From NCBI GenBank assembly GCA_964517265.1, contig CAZFBS010000034.1, positions 1 to 35,254 on the forward strand: a stretch of DNA of 35,254 nt, read 5' to 3'. The position numbers and the translations under genes were made by a program. Every line of letters starts with the position of its first letter. The first letter of the stretch is position 1. The notes beneath the pieces were generated by a model. It was not told the origin of the DNA. It did no database searches and saw nothing but the letters and a program-made list of their open reading frames with translations. Below, piece by piece: positions 7,523 through 15,922 of the stretch. Source of the stretch: REEP01 sp964517265 (GTDB lineage: Bacteria; Pseudomonadota; Alphaproteobacteria; Rhodospirillales; Defluviicoccaceae).

Positions 7523-8812
7523 TCAAGAGGCGATCCCTGCTCGGGTCTTCGATGTCAGATCGAATACCGCGTAGATCGCAACGATCAGGAAGCAGATCGC
7601 GGGCGTGATGTAGGAGATCGCTGCGCCGAAACCGTCGATCAGCGCGCCCTGAACCAGCGGCATCAGGGCACCGCCGAGGATCGCCATCACGAGTCCGGCC
7701 GCCCCGAACTTGGTGTCTTCACCAAGACCATGGAGCGCAACCCCGTAAATGGTGGGAAACATCAGCGACAAGCAAGCCGAAACGAAAACAAGAGCCCAGA
7801 CACCAGAGATACCGGGATTAAGAATCGCATATCCACAAAGGGCGGAGCCCAGCAGCGCCATGGCCGTCAACAAGAGAGTAGGGCGCACATACCCCATCAG
7901 CCAAGTCATGAAGAACCGCGAGACCAGAAACACGAGCAGGCTGTATTGCAGATACTGCCCCGCATTGGCTTCGTCACCACCGATCGCCTCCTGCACGTAC
8001 TGGATCGTAAACGTCCAGACGCACGTCTGGGCGGCGACGTTGAAGAACTGGGCGATCACGCCATAGCGATAGTGGGGGTTGCGGAGCAGTCTTTGAAGGG
8101 TGCGGCCGAAATGGACCTGCTGCAGATCCGTTGCCACGGCTTCATGAGACTGGGGAACTTTGATCAAGGCGATTGCCAGCCAGATGAGCAGCAAGACCAA
8201 CGCCATGCCCACGTAGGGCGTCATCACGGCGTTCAGTTCTGCCGACTGAATGGCACGCAACGCCTCAATCGACATGGCTCGACGCTCCTCGCCTGTCGCT
8301 TGGTGGAGATTAGGCAGAATCAACGCTGCCGCCAGAAACACACCGAGATTGGTGCCGACCGGATTGAACGCCTGCGCAAAGTTCAGCCTCCGGGTCGCGT
8401 TTGCTTCCGGTCCCATCGAGATGACGAACGGGTTGGCGGAGGTCTCCAAGATGGACAAACCGGCAGCGAGGACAAACAGGGCCGCGAGAAAGAAGCCATA
8501 GGTCATCGTTTGACTGGCCGGATAGAACAGAAAGGCACCCACGGTGGCGCAGCCCAGTCCGGTCAGGACACCGACCTTGTACGAGTAGCGTCTGTTAATG
8601 AAAGCTGCCGGTAATGCCAGACAAAAATACGCACCGTAATACGAAAATTGCACAAGAGCCGACTGGAAGGTGCTCATCGTGAATATCTTGCTGAACACCT
8701 TGACCAGGGGGTCCGTCATGTTTGCCGCAACTCCCCAGGCGGCAAAGCACAACACTAAAAGTGTGAAAGGAATAACCATGTCGCGGTAAATGAATGGCGT
8801 CTTTTCGCTCAT
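7523..8812 (-). CDS. FucP-family MFS sugar/H+ symporter
   Basis: A 429-residue inner-membrane protein with about 12 hydrophobic segments. The start is the ATG at 8812; an upstream TTG at 8842 is less likely. It resembles the fucose/glucose/galactose:H+ symporters of the FHS group in the major facilitator superfamily. The FHS signature is visible as LETSANPF, with Glu123, and Asp34 in TM1 (NMTDPLVK). In E. coli FucP the key proton and sugar residues are Asp46 and Glu135, offset by 12 in both cases, so both are conserved. The sugar cannot be read from the sequence. It lies 55 bases downstream of a PfkB sugar kinase on the same strand, so uptake is probably followed by phosphorylation of fructose or a related hexose. 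Confidence 0.9.
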   Translation of the reverse strand: MSEKTPFIYRDMVIPFTLLVLCFAAWGVAANMTDPLVKVFSKIFTMSTFQSALVQFSYYGAYFCLALPAAFINRRYSYKVGVLTGLGCATVGAFLFYPASQTMTYGFFLAALFVLAAGLSILETSANPFVISMGPEANATRRLNFAQAFNPVGTNLGVFLAAALILPNLHQATGEERRAMSIEALRAIQSAELNAVMTPYVGMALVLLLIWLAIALIKVPQSHEAVATDLQQVHFGRTLQRLLRNPHYRYGVIAQFFNVAAQTCVWTFTIQYVQEAIGGDEANAGQYLQYSLLVFLVSRFFMTWLMGYVRPTLLLTAMALLGSALCGYAILNPGISGVWALVFVSACLSLMFPTIYGVALHGLGEDTKFGAAGLVMAILGGALMPLVQGALIDGFGAAISYITPAICFLIVAIYAVFDLTSKTRAGIAS

Positions 8813-8867
8813 GTTTTTGCCTATTGCAAGGATTAGGGGCAAAGTGCATGTCGGGTGGTGCGAACGC

Positions 8868-9842
8868 CTACAGCTTTTGCACGGAAGAGCCTGTGCGCAG
8901 AAAGTCTTCGACCTGTTGTCGGGTGGGCAAGGAAGGAATTGCGCCCCGGGCGGTGGTCGTCAGCGCTCCGACTGCATTTGCGAAGCGGACGACCTCCATG
9001 AGAACGGACTTCTCGCGGAGCGCTTCCCGGTGCTTCAACAGGCCGGCAAGAAGGCCCGCGGTAAACGCGTCCCCGGCGCCTGTCGCATCGACAGCGTTGA
9101 CCTCGAAGCCGGGTACGGCACCCATGAATGCGCTGGTGATAAATGTGGAGCCCGCCCGGCCGGAGGTGACGACCATCAACTTCATGCGTTCGGTCCACAA
9201 GAAATCCCTGGCGCGCACGGGGTCATTGACACCGGTGAGAAAGAGCAACTCGTCCTCGCTAATCTTGACGATGTCGGCCTTGGCCAAGCCCTCTCGGATT
9301 CCTTGGTTGGCGGCATCGGCGTCGGCCCAGAAAGCGAGCCGTAGATTGGGATCGTAGGAAACGATCGCACCGGCCTCTTGGGCCGCATCGGCGGCATAGA
9401 GGGTGGCTGTCCGGGCGGGTTCCATTGAAAGGCTGATGGAGCCGAAATGAAGGAGCTTGGTCCCGGCGATCGCGCCCCGGTCAATGTCGGCGCAAGTGAA
9501 CATCTTGTCGGCGCTCGGGTTGCCGTAGAAGACAAAATCGCGTTCCCCATCCGCACGCAGGGAGACGAACGCCAATGCGGTCGGTGCTTCATGCGTCTGC
9601 CTCAGGGTGCTGACATCAACCCCGTGCGCTTGAAGGGTCGTTGCCAGAAATTGGCCGAAGGGATCGACACCGACCATACCCATGAAGCCACTGTCGATAC
9701 CGAGCCGCTGCAACCCCACCGCCACGTTTGCCGGCGCACCTCCTGCCGCCTTGCGGAACGTCGACGCTTCCACCAGGTCCTTGCCCGTTTCGGTGGGGAC
9801 GAAATCGACCAGCACTTCGCCAAGGCAGATGGCATCGGTCAT
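8868..9842 (-). CDS. PfkB-family sugar kinase, probable fructokinase
   Basis: A 324-residue ribokinase-fold enzyme. The ATG at 9842 has a strong AGGAGG ribosome binding site. Visible marks are the N-terminal LGEVLVDFVP, the sugar-binding signature GGAPANVAVGLQRLG, a SYDPNLR segment, and the PfkB signature 2 with its catalytic base, DATGAGDAFTAG, forming the anion hole near residue 255. The family phosphorylates a sugar, often fructose to fructose-6-phosphate, with ATP in the cytoplasm. DPNLR and the GGAPANVAVG signature are typical of fructokinases, but 2-keto-3-deoxygluconate kinase and other PfkB enzymes look alike. It is the first gene of a likely two-gene operon with the FucP-like symporter. 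No sugar-specific regulator adjoins it; the nearest regulator is the MalT/SARP-type gene starting 4 kb away. Confidence 0.9.
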   Translation of the reverse strand: MTDAICLGEVLVDFVPTETGKDLVEASTFRKAAGGAPANVAVGLQRLGIDSGFMGMVGVDPFGQFLATTLQAHGVDVSTLRQTHEAPTALAFVSLRADGERDFVFYGNPSADKMFTCADIDRGAIAGTKLLHFGSISLSMEPARTATLYAADAAQEAGAIVSYDPNLRLAFWADADAANQGIREGLAKADIVKISEDELLFLTGVNDPVRARDFLWTERMKLMVVTSGRAGSTFITSAFMGAVPGFEVNAVDATGAGDAFTAGLLAGLLKHREALREKSVLMEVVRFANAVGALTTTARGAIPSLPTRQQVEDFLRTGSSVQKL

Positions 9843-10036
9843 GGTGTCCTCCTGTTTCGACGACGACAATGCGGCGAAGTCGCGTTGTTTCTAAACGCAG
9901 AGGACAGTTGGCCGCTGCGGGCGGCTCGACAACAAGCGGAGCCAAGTTGGCCGCCGGCGGTCCCGAGACCCGGCCGATCCGACTCTCAAAGACCGCATCA
10001 AGGCTTTTGGAGAATTAGAGCCTGGATCTTCCCATC

Positions 10037-10062
10037 ACGCAAGCTGCCGCAGCAGCTTGCGT
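10037..10062. repeat. Perfect 11-bp inverted repeat upstream of the kinase operon
   Basis: ACGCAAGCTGC (10037-10047) and GCAGCTTGCGT (10052-10062) are exact inverted repeats separated by CGCA. The element lies about 195 bases upstream of the kinase start and about 50 bases past the end of the small minus-strand gene. It could end transcription of that gene, though no T run follows on either strand, or act as an operator. The rest of 9843-10114 shows no gene and no clear promoter. Confidence 0.65.
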
Positions 10063-10114
10063 CTCGCAGCAGGGCCAAAGTTCCTGCCGCAGCGGGGCTC
10101 GATTTTCTTTGCGG

Positions 10115-10288
10115 CTAGAACAGGCGAAACAAAGTGTGCCGGAGCGCCTCGGTACCCTGCTCCAATACTCGGCGACCGCGCTCCACAAGGCTCGCACCTA
10201 TCAACGGCGCAATCAGAATCATTACCATCAGCGCCGGGGCCATGATCCAGAGAATAATTCCGATTAGAATTTGATCGTGAACCGACAT
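10115..10288 (-). CDS. Small hydrophobic membrane protein (57 aa)
   Basis: The ATG at 10288 has a purine-rich GGGGAG upstream. The 57-residue product has a strongly hydrophobic stretch from about residue 5 to 30 (ILIGIILWIMAPALMVMILI and on), long enough for one long or two short helices. An amphipathic basic tail follows (VERGRRVLEQGTEALRHTLF). By the positive-inside rule the tail should be cytoplasmic. No family is recognised. It lies between the kinase operon and the 30-residue gene, all on minus. Confidence 0.55.
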   Translation of the reverse strand: MSVHDQILIGIILWIMAPALMVMILIAPLIGASLVERGRRVLEQGTEALRHTLFRLF

Positions 10289-10428
10289 GGATCGTTCTCC
10301 CCTCCCGCGAAACCCTTCAACCATCAGGCATCGCCAACCGCTGAACCGGAATGAACGGGTGGTCGAGCCGATGACGCATCAGCGGCAGCCACTCCCATGG
10401 GTTCAGCCGTTGTCCGTCTTTGCCACAG

Positions 10429-10521
10429 TCAGAATGCGTAGACGCCTATGACGGTGAAGGCCATGAGGATGCAAACCAGAGTTACCAGCTTCGGCCAGTA
10501 GGTTTGTAGAACGCTGTGCAC
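10429..10521 (-). CDS. Very small single-span membrane protein (30 aa), GTG start
   Basis: The reading frame starts at the GTG at 10521, directly preceded by a near-ideal GAGGAGG ribosome binding site with 5-base spacing, and encodes VHSVLQTYWPKLVTLVCILM and ten more residues. After a short polar start, residues from about 11 to 30 form one transmembrane helix. The frame is open further upstream, but that extension is Arg/Pro-rich and has no good ribosome binding site, so the short form is preferred. Function is unknown; small single-span proteins like this often modulate a transporter or sensor. Confidence 0.5.
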   Translation of the reverse strand: MHSVLQTYWPKLVTLVCILMAFTVIGVYAF

Positions 10522-10661
10522 GGTTTCCTCCTCTGCTGCCTGGCGGAGCACCAGCCCAGGGTAAGAGCGGCTTCGCCTTGGTGTTCTCGTTGTCAATCCG
10601 TGTCCCACTCCAGGCCATTCAGCGCTCCGGCCTGGCGCAGGAAGGAAGTGTACAGCACCAA

Positions 10662-10680
10662 GGCTTACAGTCGGCTTACA
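10662..10680. promoter_or_regulatory. 8-bp direct repeat with 11-bp period (candidate SARP-type site)
   Basis: GGCTTACA occurs at 10662-10669 and 10673-10680, a period of 11 bases, so both copies face the same side of the helix. Activators of the SARP group, whose DNA-binding domain ends the neighbouring regulator, are known to bind short direct repeats with an 11-base period. The pair lies between the end of the regulator gene and the 30-residue gene, about 140 bases upstream of that gene's start. The rest of 10522-10703 has no supported gene. Confidence 0.35.
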
Positions 10681-10703
10681 CCCGTTTGGGAGATCATGAA
10701 GGT

Positions 10704-13700
10704 TCATGCGGGGTAAGCAGAAATATCTCTAGCGAAGGTTGCGCGAGAGGCCGAGCGCTTTTTGACCCTTTCGGACCCAGGCTCGAGTTCACGCAGCCTC
10801 TGGTAGCATTGCTCTGCCGCCAACGGAGCGTCCGTACGCTGCCAGAACTCTGTAAGGCAGGAAAGGGTATCGGTAAACAGGCGCTTGGCCGCCTTTCGTG
10901 CATCAGCAATCCATACGGCATCTGTCGTGCCGGCCAGCAGATCGCCTCGATACAGGCCGAGCAACCGGTTCTGCAGGGCCGTGATACGATCGAGGTGGAT
11001 ACCGAGTGGTGTCCTTGCGTTTTTGCGGATGATGGCCGCTGTTTGCCGGAAATCTTCCAGGTCTGAGTACCATTGCGACGGCTCGAGGCCTATTGACCGA
11101 TTGGCAACAACGATGGCGCCCTTGTCGTCGAGAAGCCGCCGCAGCCGTGACAGCGTCACTTCAAGGGCTTGCTGGGCACGGTCTCCGTCCTTTTCCGGCC
11201 ACAGATCGTCGCAGACGCGATCGAGGCTGATCCGCCGACCACCATGGCAGATGAGGTACTGAACCAGCGCGAGCTGGGAGCGCTGGCGCTCGTCGATGCG
11301 GACTCCGTCGCGGGTGAGCGTGAAGCCGCCAAACATCGAGACGCGGAAGCGTCGCGGCCATCGATCCGGAACACTGTGGAGATCCGGTGGCTTGAGCGCG
11401 CGCTCGTAAATGATCTGCTCCGCTGCTTGCGGTTCGATGTCGTGCTGAAGCGCCAGAGCCATGAGCCGCGCCAGAGTCTGCGGCCTCCATACATAGGCGT
11501 GACATACCGGCACCCTCGCGGCGAGTGCGAGACCTTGCCGCAGGAAACCGAGTGCCGCGGCATCATCGGCCCGGTTGAGAGCCAGTTGCGCTTCGACAAG
11601 ATAGTACTGGTGCATGAGAAGCGCGTTGTTGCCCATGCTTTGCGCTATCGCCGAGAGCAAGGCGATATCCTGGGACGCCAACGTGTGCAGTCCCAGCTCG
11701 GAGCGCGCTTGGCCGCGAACAAAATTGGTAACGACATGGGCCCAGGTAAGGGCCTCTTCGCCGAGCATTTTTGTGGCAGCGTCCAGCGCCGCGACGGCTT
11801 TTGCATACTCTCCGCGCAAAAACGCATCAATGCCTTGCGTCCCCAGGAAGTAGTAGTCGGCAAGAGGCCCGATGACGGGGCGCAGGCGCTGAAGTTCGGC
11901 AAGTCCTTTCGCGGCTTTGGCAAAGTCGCCGGAATTCTGATGCGCGCGTGCAAGCAGATAAAGCAGAAGCGGCTTGAACGCCGGCAGGTTCTCTTCGCTC
12001 GCAAAGTCAATGGCCTCTCGGGCCATCGCAATTGCGTCAACATGCCGTCCCTGCATCATTGCAACGGCGGCATGGGAAAACTTGCACAGCATGCGGTCGG
12101 CGGGGGGACGTCCGGGCGTTGCCGTCAACCCATCCATGGTTGCAACAACCGCGCCAGCTTCGGATGATCCGCTGAGGACAAGAGTTTGCAGCGAGTAGAA
12201 ACAGACGCGAAGCTCCATCTCCTCCCGGCCCAGCTCTTGCGCGAGAGTGAGAGCCTGCTGTCGCCAATGCTCGGCATCGGGATGCCATGGCCGGCGGTAC
12301 GTGATGGCGGCAAACATCTGGACGGCAATCCGAAGAATCAGATGCGGAGAATCCAACGAATGGGATGTCGATTGGAGCTCCTGCATCTGGTCCAGCCAAA
12401 AATCCACCTCTGCGCCGTAGGCCCCGAGATTGATGAGAATTTCCACAGCGCTCGCCCATACGATGCAAGCGGCCTCGATATCGCCGCCTTCACGGAAAGC
12501 GTGATAACTTTTCTTCAGAGCGGTGAGAGCCATTGCCGCAGCACTCGTCATCTGCGACATCGCGGACCAGTAGCGCAGCCACGGACGAGTCTCGATCACG
12601 CGTTCCGGGACCTCGTGAAGCCAGCAAGCGAGAGTTTGATAACGCGCCTGTCCCACCAGCGCGAAACCGTGACGAGACAGCAGCCGCTCGACAGCCGGCC
12701 AGTCGCCAAGAATGACGAACAAGTCGATCGCGGCTTCGATTTCACCCGTTTCTTCGAGAGCGGCGGCAGTTGCCGTCTTCAAGCCGGCAACCTCCGCGGG
12801 CGACCGGACGGACTCCACATACTGGCAAAGAAAGCGCCGAAACAAAGGGTGGTACTCGTATGTCACCGGCGCGCCATCGCAGCGGACGATGAGGAGGTTC
12901 CGATGATGAAGGCGTTGGAGGAGATTCCCCGCATCGGTGCGTCCGGTTAGCAACTGCGTTGCCGCAACCGTCAGCTTCGGCAGGAACGTCGTGCGCAGCA
13001 GAAAATCCTGCAGGGGTCGTTCCAGATGGGCCCACAACTCTGCTGCAATGTAGTCGAACAGAACACTGGGTATTCGCGTTTCGGCTTCATTCGCTCCGCT
13101 GCGGGATTTCTGAACGCCCCCATGCGTAGAGAGGAGGGTGAGACCGGCCGCCCAGCCATCGACGAGTGTCTGCATTCTCTCCGCCTCACGGCTTGCCTCG
13201 GGGCCGCCGACAAGAGCAATAAGGGCGCTTGCTTCTTCGTCGGTAAAGCGCAGCGCGGACCAGTTGATGAAGGTGAGTTTCCGGCCGGCACTGAAAGAAG
13301 CCAGCAGACGGTGCGGATCGTCGCGGCTGATCAGAACGACGTGCTTGTCGGGGGTGAGTTCTCGCAGGCTGTCGCAGATGAACGTATGAAAGAACGCTTC
13401 GTCGTCGACTTCCTCGACATTATCGAAAATGAGAATGCATCCCGCCGGGAGTTGCTCATCCGCACTGCGGAGAAATGTGCGTCCGAAAGCGCGAAGATCG
13501 GATGATACATCCTGCTTGAACTCCGGCAGATCCTGGCCCGATCCGGCGGAAGAAAGACGGCTGATGGCGGCTCCAATCCAGCAAATCATTGCAGCCGGAT
13601 CGTTGTCTCCAGCATCCAAATGATACCAAAGGCAAGGCTTGCCGCTTTTCAGGGCATAGGAAGCAGCGAGGACTGTCTTGCCTGAGCCTGCCGGCCCGCC

Positions 13701-13802
13701 GATCCAGGTGACACGACCTCGCAGGGCGCGCTTGAAGATTTTGTGCAGCCTCTCGCGCTGGATCAACTTTGGCAGAACCGGAACCGAAATCTTCGCGGCC
13801 AT
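10704..13802 (-). CDS. MalT-like STAND ATPase regulator with C-terminal SARP-type DNA-binding domain
   Basis: A 1032-residue cytoplasmic regulator. Residues 1-300 are a signal-transduction ATPase with Walker A GGPAGSGKT (35-43) and a Walker B-like strand ILIFDNVEEVDDE. Residues of about 300-810 are helical and resemble the MalT-type TPR/superhelical sensor. From about 819 there is an OmpR-type winged helix (FRVSMFGGFTLTRDG, then LALVQYLICHGGRRISLDRV and ALEVTLSRLRRLL), then a bacterial transcriptional activator domain (FRQTAAII to YQRLRELEPGSERVKK). The order ATPase-TPR-wHTH-BTAD is the reverse of AfsR-type SARPs. The chain ends early in BTAD, with an Arg/Ser-rich tail, so the domain may be shortened. 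The ligand is unknown; a sugar is possible by analogy with MalT. The aldo/keto reductase gene diverges from it and is the most likely target. Confidence 0.88.
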   Translation of the reverse strand: MAAKISVPVLPKLIQRERLHKIFKRALRGRVTWIGGPAGSGKTVLAASYALKSGKPCLWYHLDAGDNDPAAMICWIGAAISRLSSAGSGQDLPEFKQDVSSDLRAFGRTFLRSADEQLPAGCILIFDNVEEVDDEAFFHTFICDSLRELTPDKHVVLISRDDPHRLLASFSAGRKLTFINWSALRFTDEEASALIALVGGPEASREAERMQTLVDGWAAGLTLLSTHGGVQKSRSGANEAETRIPSVLFDYIAAELWAHLERPLQDFLLRTTFLPKLTVAATQLLTGRTDAGNLLQRLHHRNLLIVRCDGAPVTYEYHPLFRRFLCQYVESVRSPAEVAGLKTATAAALEETGEIEAAIDLFVILGDWPAVERLLSRHGFALVGQARYQTLACWLHEVPERVIETRPWLRYWSAMSQMTSAAAMALTALKKSYHAFREGGDIEAACIVWASAVEILINLGAYGAEVDFWLDQMQELQSTSHSLDSPHLILRIAVQMFAAITYRRPWHPDAEHWRQQALTLAQELGREEMELRVCFYSLQTLVLSGSSEAGAVVATMDGLTATPGRPPADRMLCKFSHAAVAMMQGRHVDAIAMAREAIDFASEENLPAFKPLLLYLLARAHQNSGDFAKAAKGLAELQRLRPVIGPLADYYFLGTQGIDAFLRGEYAKAVAALDAATKMLGEEALTWAHVVTNFVRGQARSELGLHTLASQDIALLSAIAQSMGNNALLMHQYYLVEAQLALNRADDAAALGFLRQGLALAARVPVCHAYVWRPQTLARLMALALQHDIEPQAAEQIIYERALKPPDLHSVPDRWPRRFRVSMFGGFTLTRDGVRIDERQRSQLALVQYLICHGGRRISLDRVCDDLWPEKDGDRAQQALEVTLSRLRRLLDDKGAIVVANRSIGLEPSQWYSDLEDFRQTAAIIRKNARTPLGIHLDRITALQNRLLGLYRGDLLAGTTDAVWIADARKAAKRLFTDTLSCLTEFWQRTDAPLAAEQCYQRLRELEPGSERVKKRSASRATFARDISAYPA

Positions 13803-13884
13803 CTGCCTTTCCCTGCTTGACGCGTTCTTCGCGGCTTTGTCTGACTATAACACAGGCGAGAAGCGGGAGCGATATTTCAACCAA

Positions 13885-13903
13885 CCCGAATGGGCATTTC
13901 GGG
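13885..13903. promoter_or_regulatory. Inverted repeat in divergent promoter region
   Basis: CCCGAA (13885-13890) and TTCGGG (13898-13903) are exact inverted repeats with a 7-base spacer, in the 175-base region between the STAND regulator (minus, start 13802) and the aldo/keto reductase (plus, start 13978). It is a candidate operator for either gene. Confidence 0.4.
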
Positions 13904-13977
13904 AACCCGATGTGGCTTCCGGTGTCTGCTACTGAAAGGGCAGGCAGCGGGCATGCCCAAAGGAAAGGAGGATGATG

Positions 13978-14826
13978 ATGGATTCAGCGACGAGAGGCCG
14001 CCTCGGCGGCACCCTGACTATTGGCGGCGATCTTGAAGTCGGCCGTCTCGGCTTCGGCGCCATGCGTCTGACCGGCCCTGGCATCTGGGGTGATCCCGAG
14101 GACCCACAGCAGGCTCGGCAGGTTTTGCAGCGGGCGGTCGCATGCGGCATTACCCTGATCGATACGGCCGATTCCTATGGCCCGAACGTCAGCGAGCAGC
14201 TTATCGCTGAGGTGCTTCATCCTTATCCAGACGACCTCATCATCGCGACCAAAGGCGGGCTGACGCGGCCGGCGCCTGGTCGCTGGGATCGCAATGGACG
14301 TCCCGAGCATCTCCGCAAGGCGTGCGAGGGCAGCCTCAAGCGGCTGAAGATCGACTGTATTGACCTCTATCAGCTGCACGCGCCGGATCCGCAGGTGCCT
14401 TTCGAGGAGTCTCTCGGTGTTCTTGCCGAGCTTCAGGCACAAGGCAAGATCCGCCACATCGGTCTTTCCAATGTCAGCGTCGGCGAACTGCGCCGAGCGA
14501 GTGCTTGCATTACCGTCGCTTCCGTGCAGAACCGCTATAACGTGGGGGACCGACGCCACGAACCGGTGGTGGAAGAGTGCGCGCGCAGAGGGATCGCATT
14601 CTTGCCGTGGCACCCGCTGGCCGGTAGCGACGGCGATCCGGAGAAGCTGACAAGTGTTGCCGAGCGCCACGGCGCGACGGCAAGCCAAGTGGCGCTCGCC
14701 TGGTTGTTGGCGCGCTCTCCCATCATCGCGCCAATCCCCGGCACCGCGTCGCTGACGCATCTAGAGGAAAACATCGCTGCGGCGGACCTCATCTTGACGG
14801 ACGCGGACCTTGAGGAGCTGTCTTGA
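13978..14826 (+). CDS. Aldo/keto reductase
   Basis: A 282-residue TIM-barrel NADP-dependent oxidoreductase. Three ATGs occur in a row (13972, 13975, 13978); the third is best spaced from AGGAGG at 13966-13971. The catalytic tetrad is visible as Asp62 and Tyr67 (IDTADSYG), Lys92 (ATKGG) and His134 (YQLHAPD). The cofactor-binding end is IAPIPGTASLTHLEEN, where the usual IPG-T segment grips the NADP phosphate. It should reduce an aldehyde or ketone in the cytoplasm; the substrate is unknown. It diverges from the STAND/SARP-type regulator, which suggests control by that protein. Confidence 0.93.
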   Translation: MDSATRGRLGGTLTIGGDLEVGRLGFGAMRLTGPGIWGDPEDPQQARQVLQRAVACGITLIDTADSYGPNVSEQLIAEVLHPYPDDLIIATKGGLTRPAPGRWDRNGRPEHLRKACEGSLKRLKIDCIDLYQLHAPDPQVPFEESLGVLAELQAQGKIRHIGLSNVSVGELRRASACITVASVQNRYNVGDRRHEPVVEECARRGIAFLPWHPLAGSDGDPEKLTSVAERHGATASQVALAWLLARSPIIAPIPGTASLTHLEENIAAADLILTDADLEELS

Positions 14827-14843
14827 GCGAACGCGCCCTCAGC

Positions 14844-14859
14844 GGGCTGGGCGAAGCCC
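14844..14859. terminator. Short hairpin between convergent genes
   Basis: GGGCT (14844-14848) and AGCCC (14855-14859) pair around a 6-base loop in the 47 bases between the ends of the aldo/keto reductase and the DUF1269-like gene. Five pairs and no T run make it a weak candidate. Confidence 0.3.
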
Positions 14860-14873
14860 ATGCGGCGTTCTGG

Positions 14874-15770
14874 TTAATGGTCCCAGCCAAAAAAGAATCC
14901 GGCATCTCCGGGAATGCCATGCGGGTAGTCGAGAATCTTCACACTCAGACGATAACCGGCTGGCTTCAGGCGATTGCGCCAATAGCCATAAACCTCTCTT
15001 GGCTGGCCAACAAGTGTATCCGGCCAGTTCGGCAAATTGTTGTTGATGGCTCGGCCGCCGTCGGTGCAAATCTCGCTCGGAAAGCGATAGGCGAGGACCG
15101 AGGTTTCGCCCCGCCGCGCGGCTTCCATGATGTGCTCCGCCAGCGCCGTCATGTCGGCGGGACGTAGCGGTTCCGTTCGCAGGCGATCGAGGCGTCGTTT
15201 GCGCTCCGCCTCTGTCGCCTGTCGGGTCCGAACAGCGTTTTCCTTCTCTTCCTCTTTCTTCTGCCGAACGAGATCCAGCAACTCGGCAGCTGGGGGAATA
15301 CGCGGAGGCTGGGGACCCAGCGCAGCGGCCAGTGCTTGACGCTCTCCCGGCGGCAGCGACGTCCGCATGATCTCCCCAGGATGATCTTTCAGAGCCGCGA
15401 TCAAAGCGTCCGTGGAGGTTTTACGGACAAGCAGGAACAGCGCTGAGGTCCCGGGAGAGAGGCTGCTCGCCGCCTGCCGAACGAACGTGTAGTCGAGGCC
15501 AATGTCCGGCGTCTTGCCTACCACCGGCATGTGCTGCTGACCGTGATGCACGATGTGAGCGATCAGCCGCTGCCAAAAAGGCGGATGCAGGGCAGAGTCC
15601 AGACGCTCGCTGATTGCCTGCTTGAGATGGAGCTCGCCGTTCCGGTCACGCTCAGCGATGCAGGCATCTTCAACCTCCAGCAGATCTTCCTGACGCAATC
15701 TGCGGAGCTTGTGCAAGACGTCGTCAGCACCGCCGACATCTGCGAACGAAACGGCAAGAAGATCTGTCAA
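14874..15770 (-). CDS. DUF1269-like domain fused to an uncharacterised C-terminal domain
   Basis: A 298-residue protein that starts with TTG at 15770, after AGGAA, because the conserved domain begins at once (LLAVSFADVGGADDVLHKLR). Residues 1-55 and about 95-125 (LSPGTSALFLLVRK) match the two halves of DUF1269. In that family they normally flank a glycine-rich membrane hairpin; here the middle is soluble (PPFWQRLIAHIVHHGQQHM). A charged coiled-coil linker follows (QKKEEEKENAVRTRQATEAE, then RKRRLDRLR). The last 90 residues form a separate domain (AYRFPSEICTDGGRAINNNL, later GYRLSVKILDYPHGIPGDAG) that I recall as a stand-alone hypothetical protein in alphaproteobacteria. Function is unknown. 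It diverges from the TRAP operon. Confidence 0.75.
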   Translation of the reverse strand: MTDLLAVSFADVGGADDVLHKLRRLRQEDLLEVEDACIAERDRNGELHLKQAISERLDSALHPPFWQRLIAHIVHHGQQHMPVVGKTPDIGLDYTFVRQAASSLSPGTSALFLLVRKTSTDALIAALKDHPGEIMRTSLPPGERQALAAALGPQPPRIPPAAELLDLVRQKKEEEKENAVRTRQATEAERKRRLDRLRTEPLRPADMTALAEHIMEAARRGETSVLAYRFPSEICTDGGRAINNNLPNWPDTLVGQPREVYGYWRNRLKPAGYRLSVKILDYPHGIPGDAGFFFGWDH

Positions 15771-15922
15771 TACAATTCCTGACTCGGCGATGGCCGGCAG
15801 GCTGCGGCCGTGGTTGTCGGAGAGAAGGGTAAACCTCAGCCCCTATGGGTTCAATGCAATGTGGGCAACCTTATTTCTGCCTTCTTTTTTCTGTGTTCTT
15901 TTCGTGAGATGAGAGCTCTTCT

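Noticed and set aside
13815..13850. TTGACG and TATAAC upstream of the aldo/keto reductase as a promoter
   Set aside because: The spacer is about 23 bases, too long for a standard promoter.
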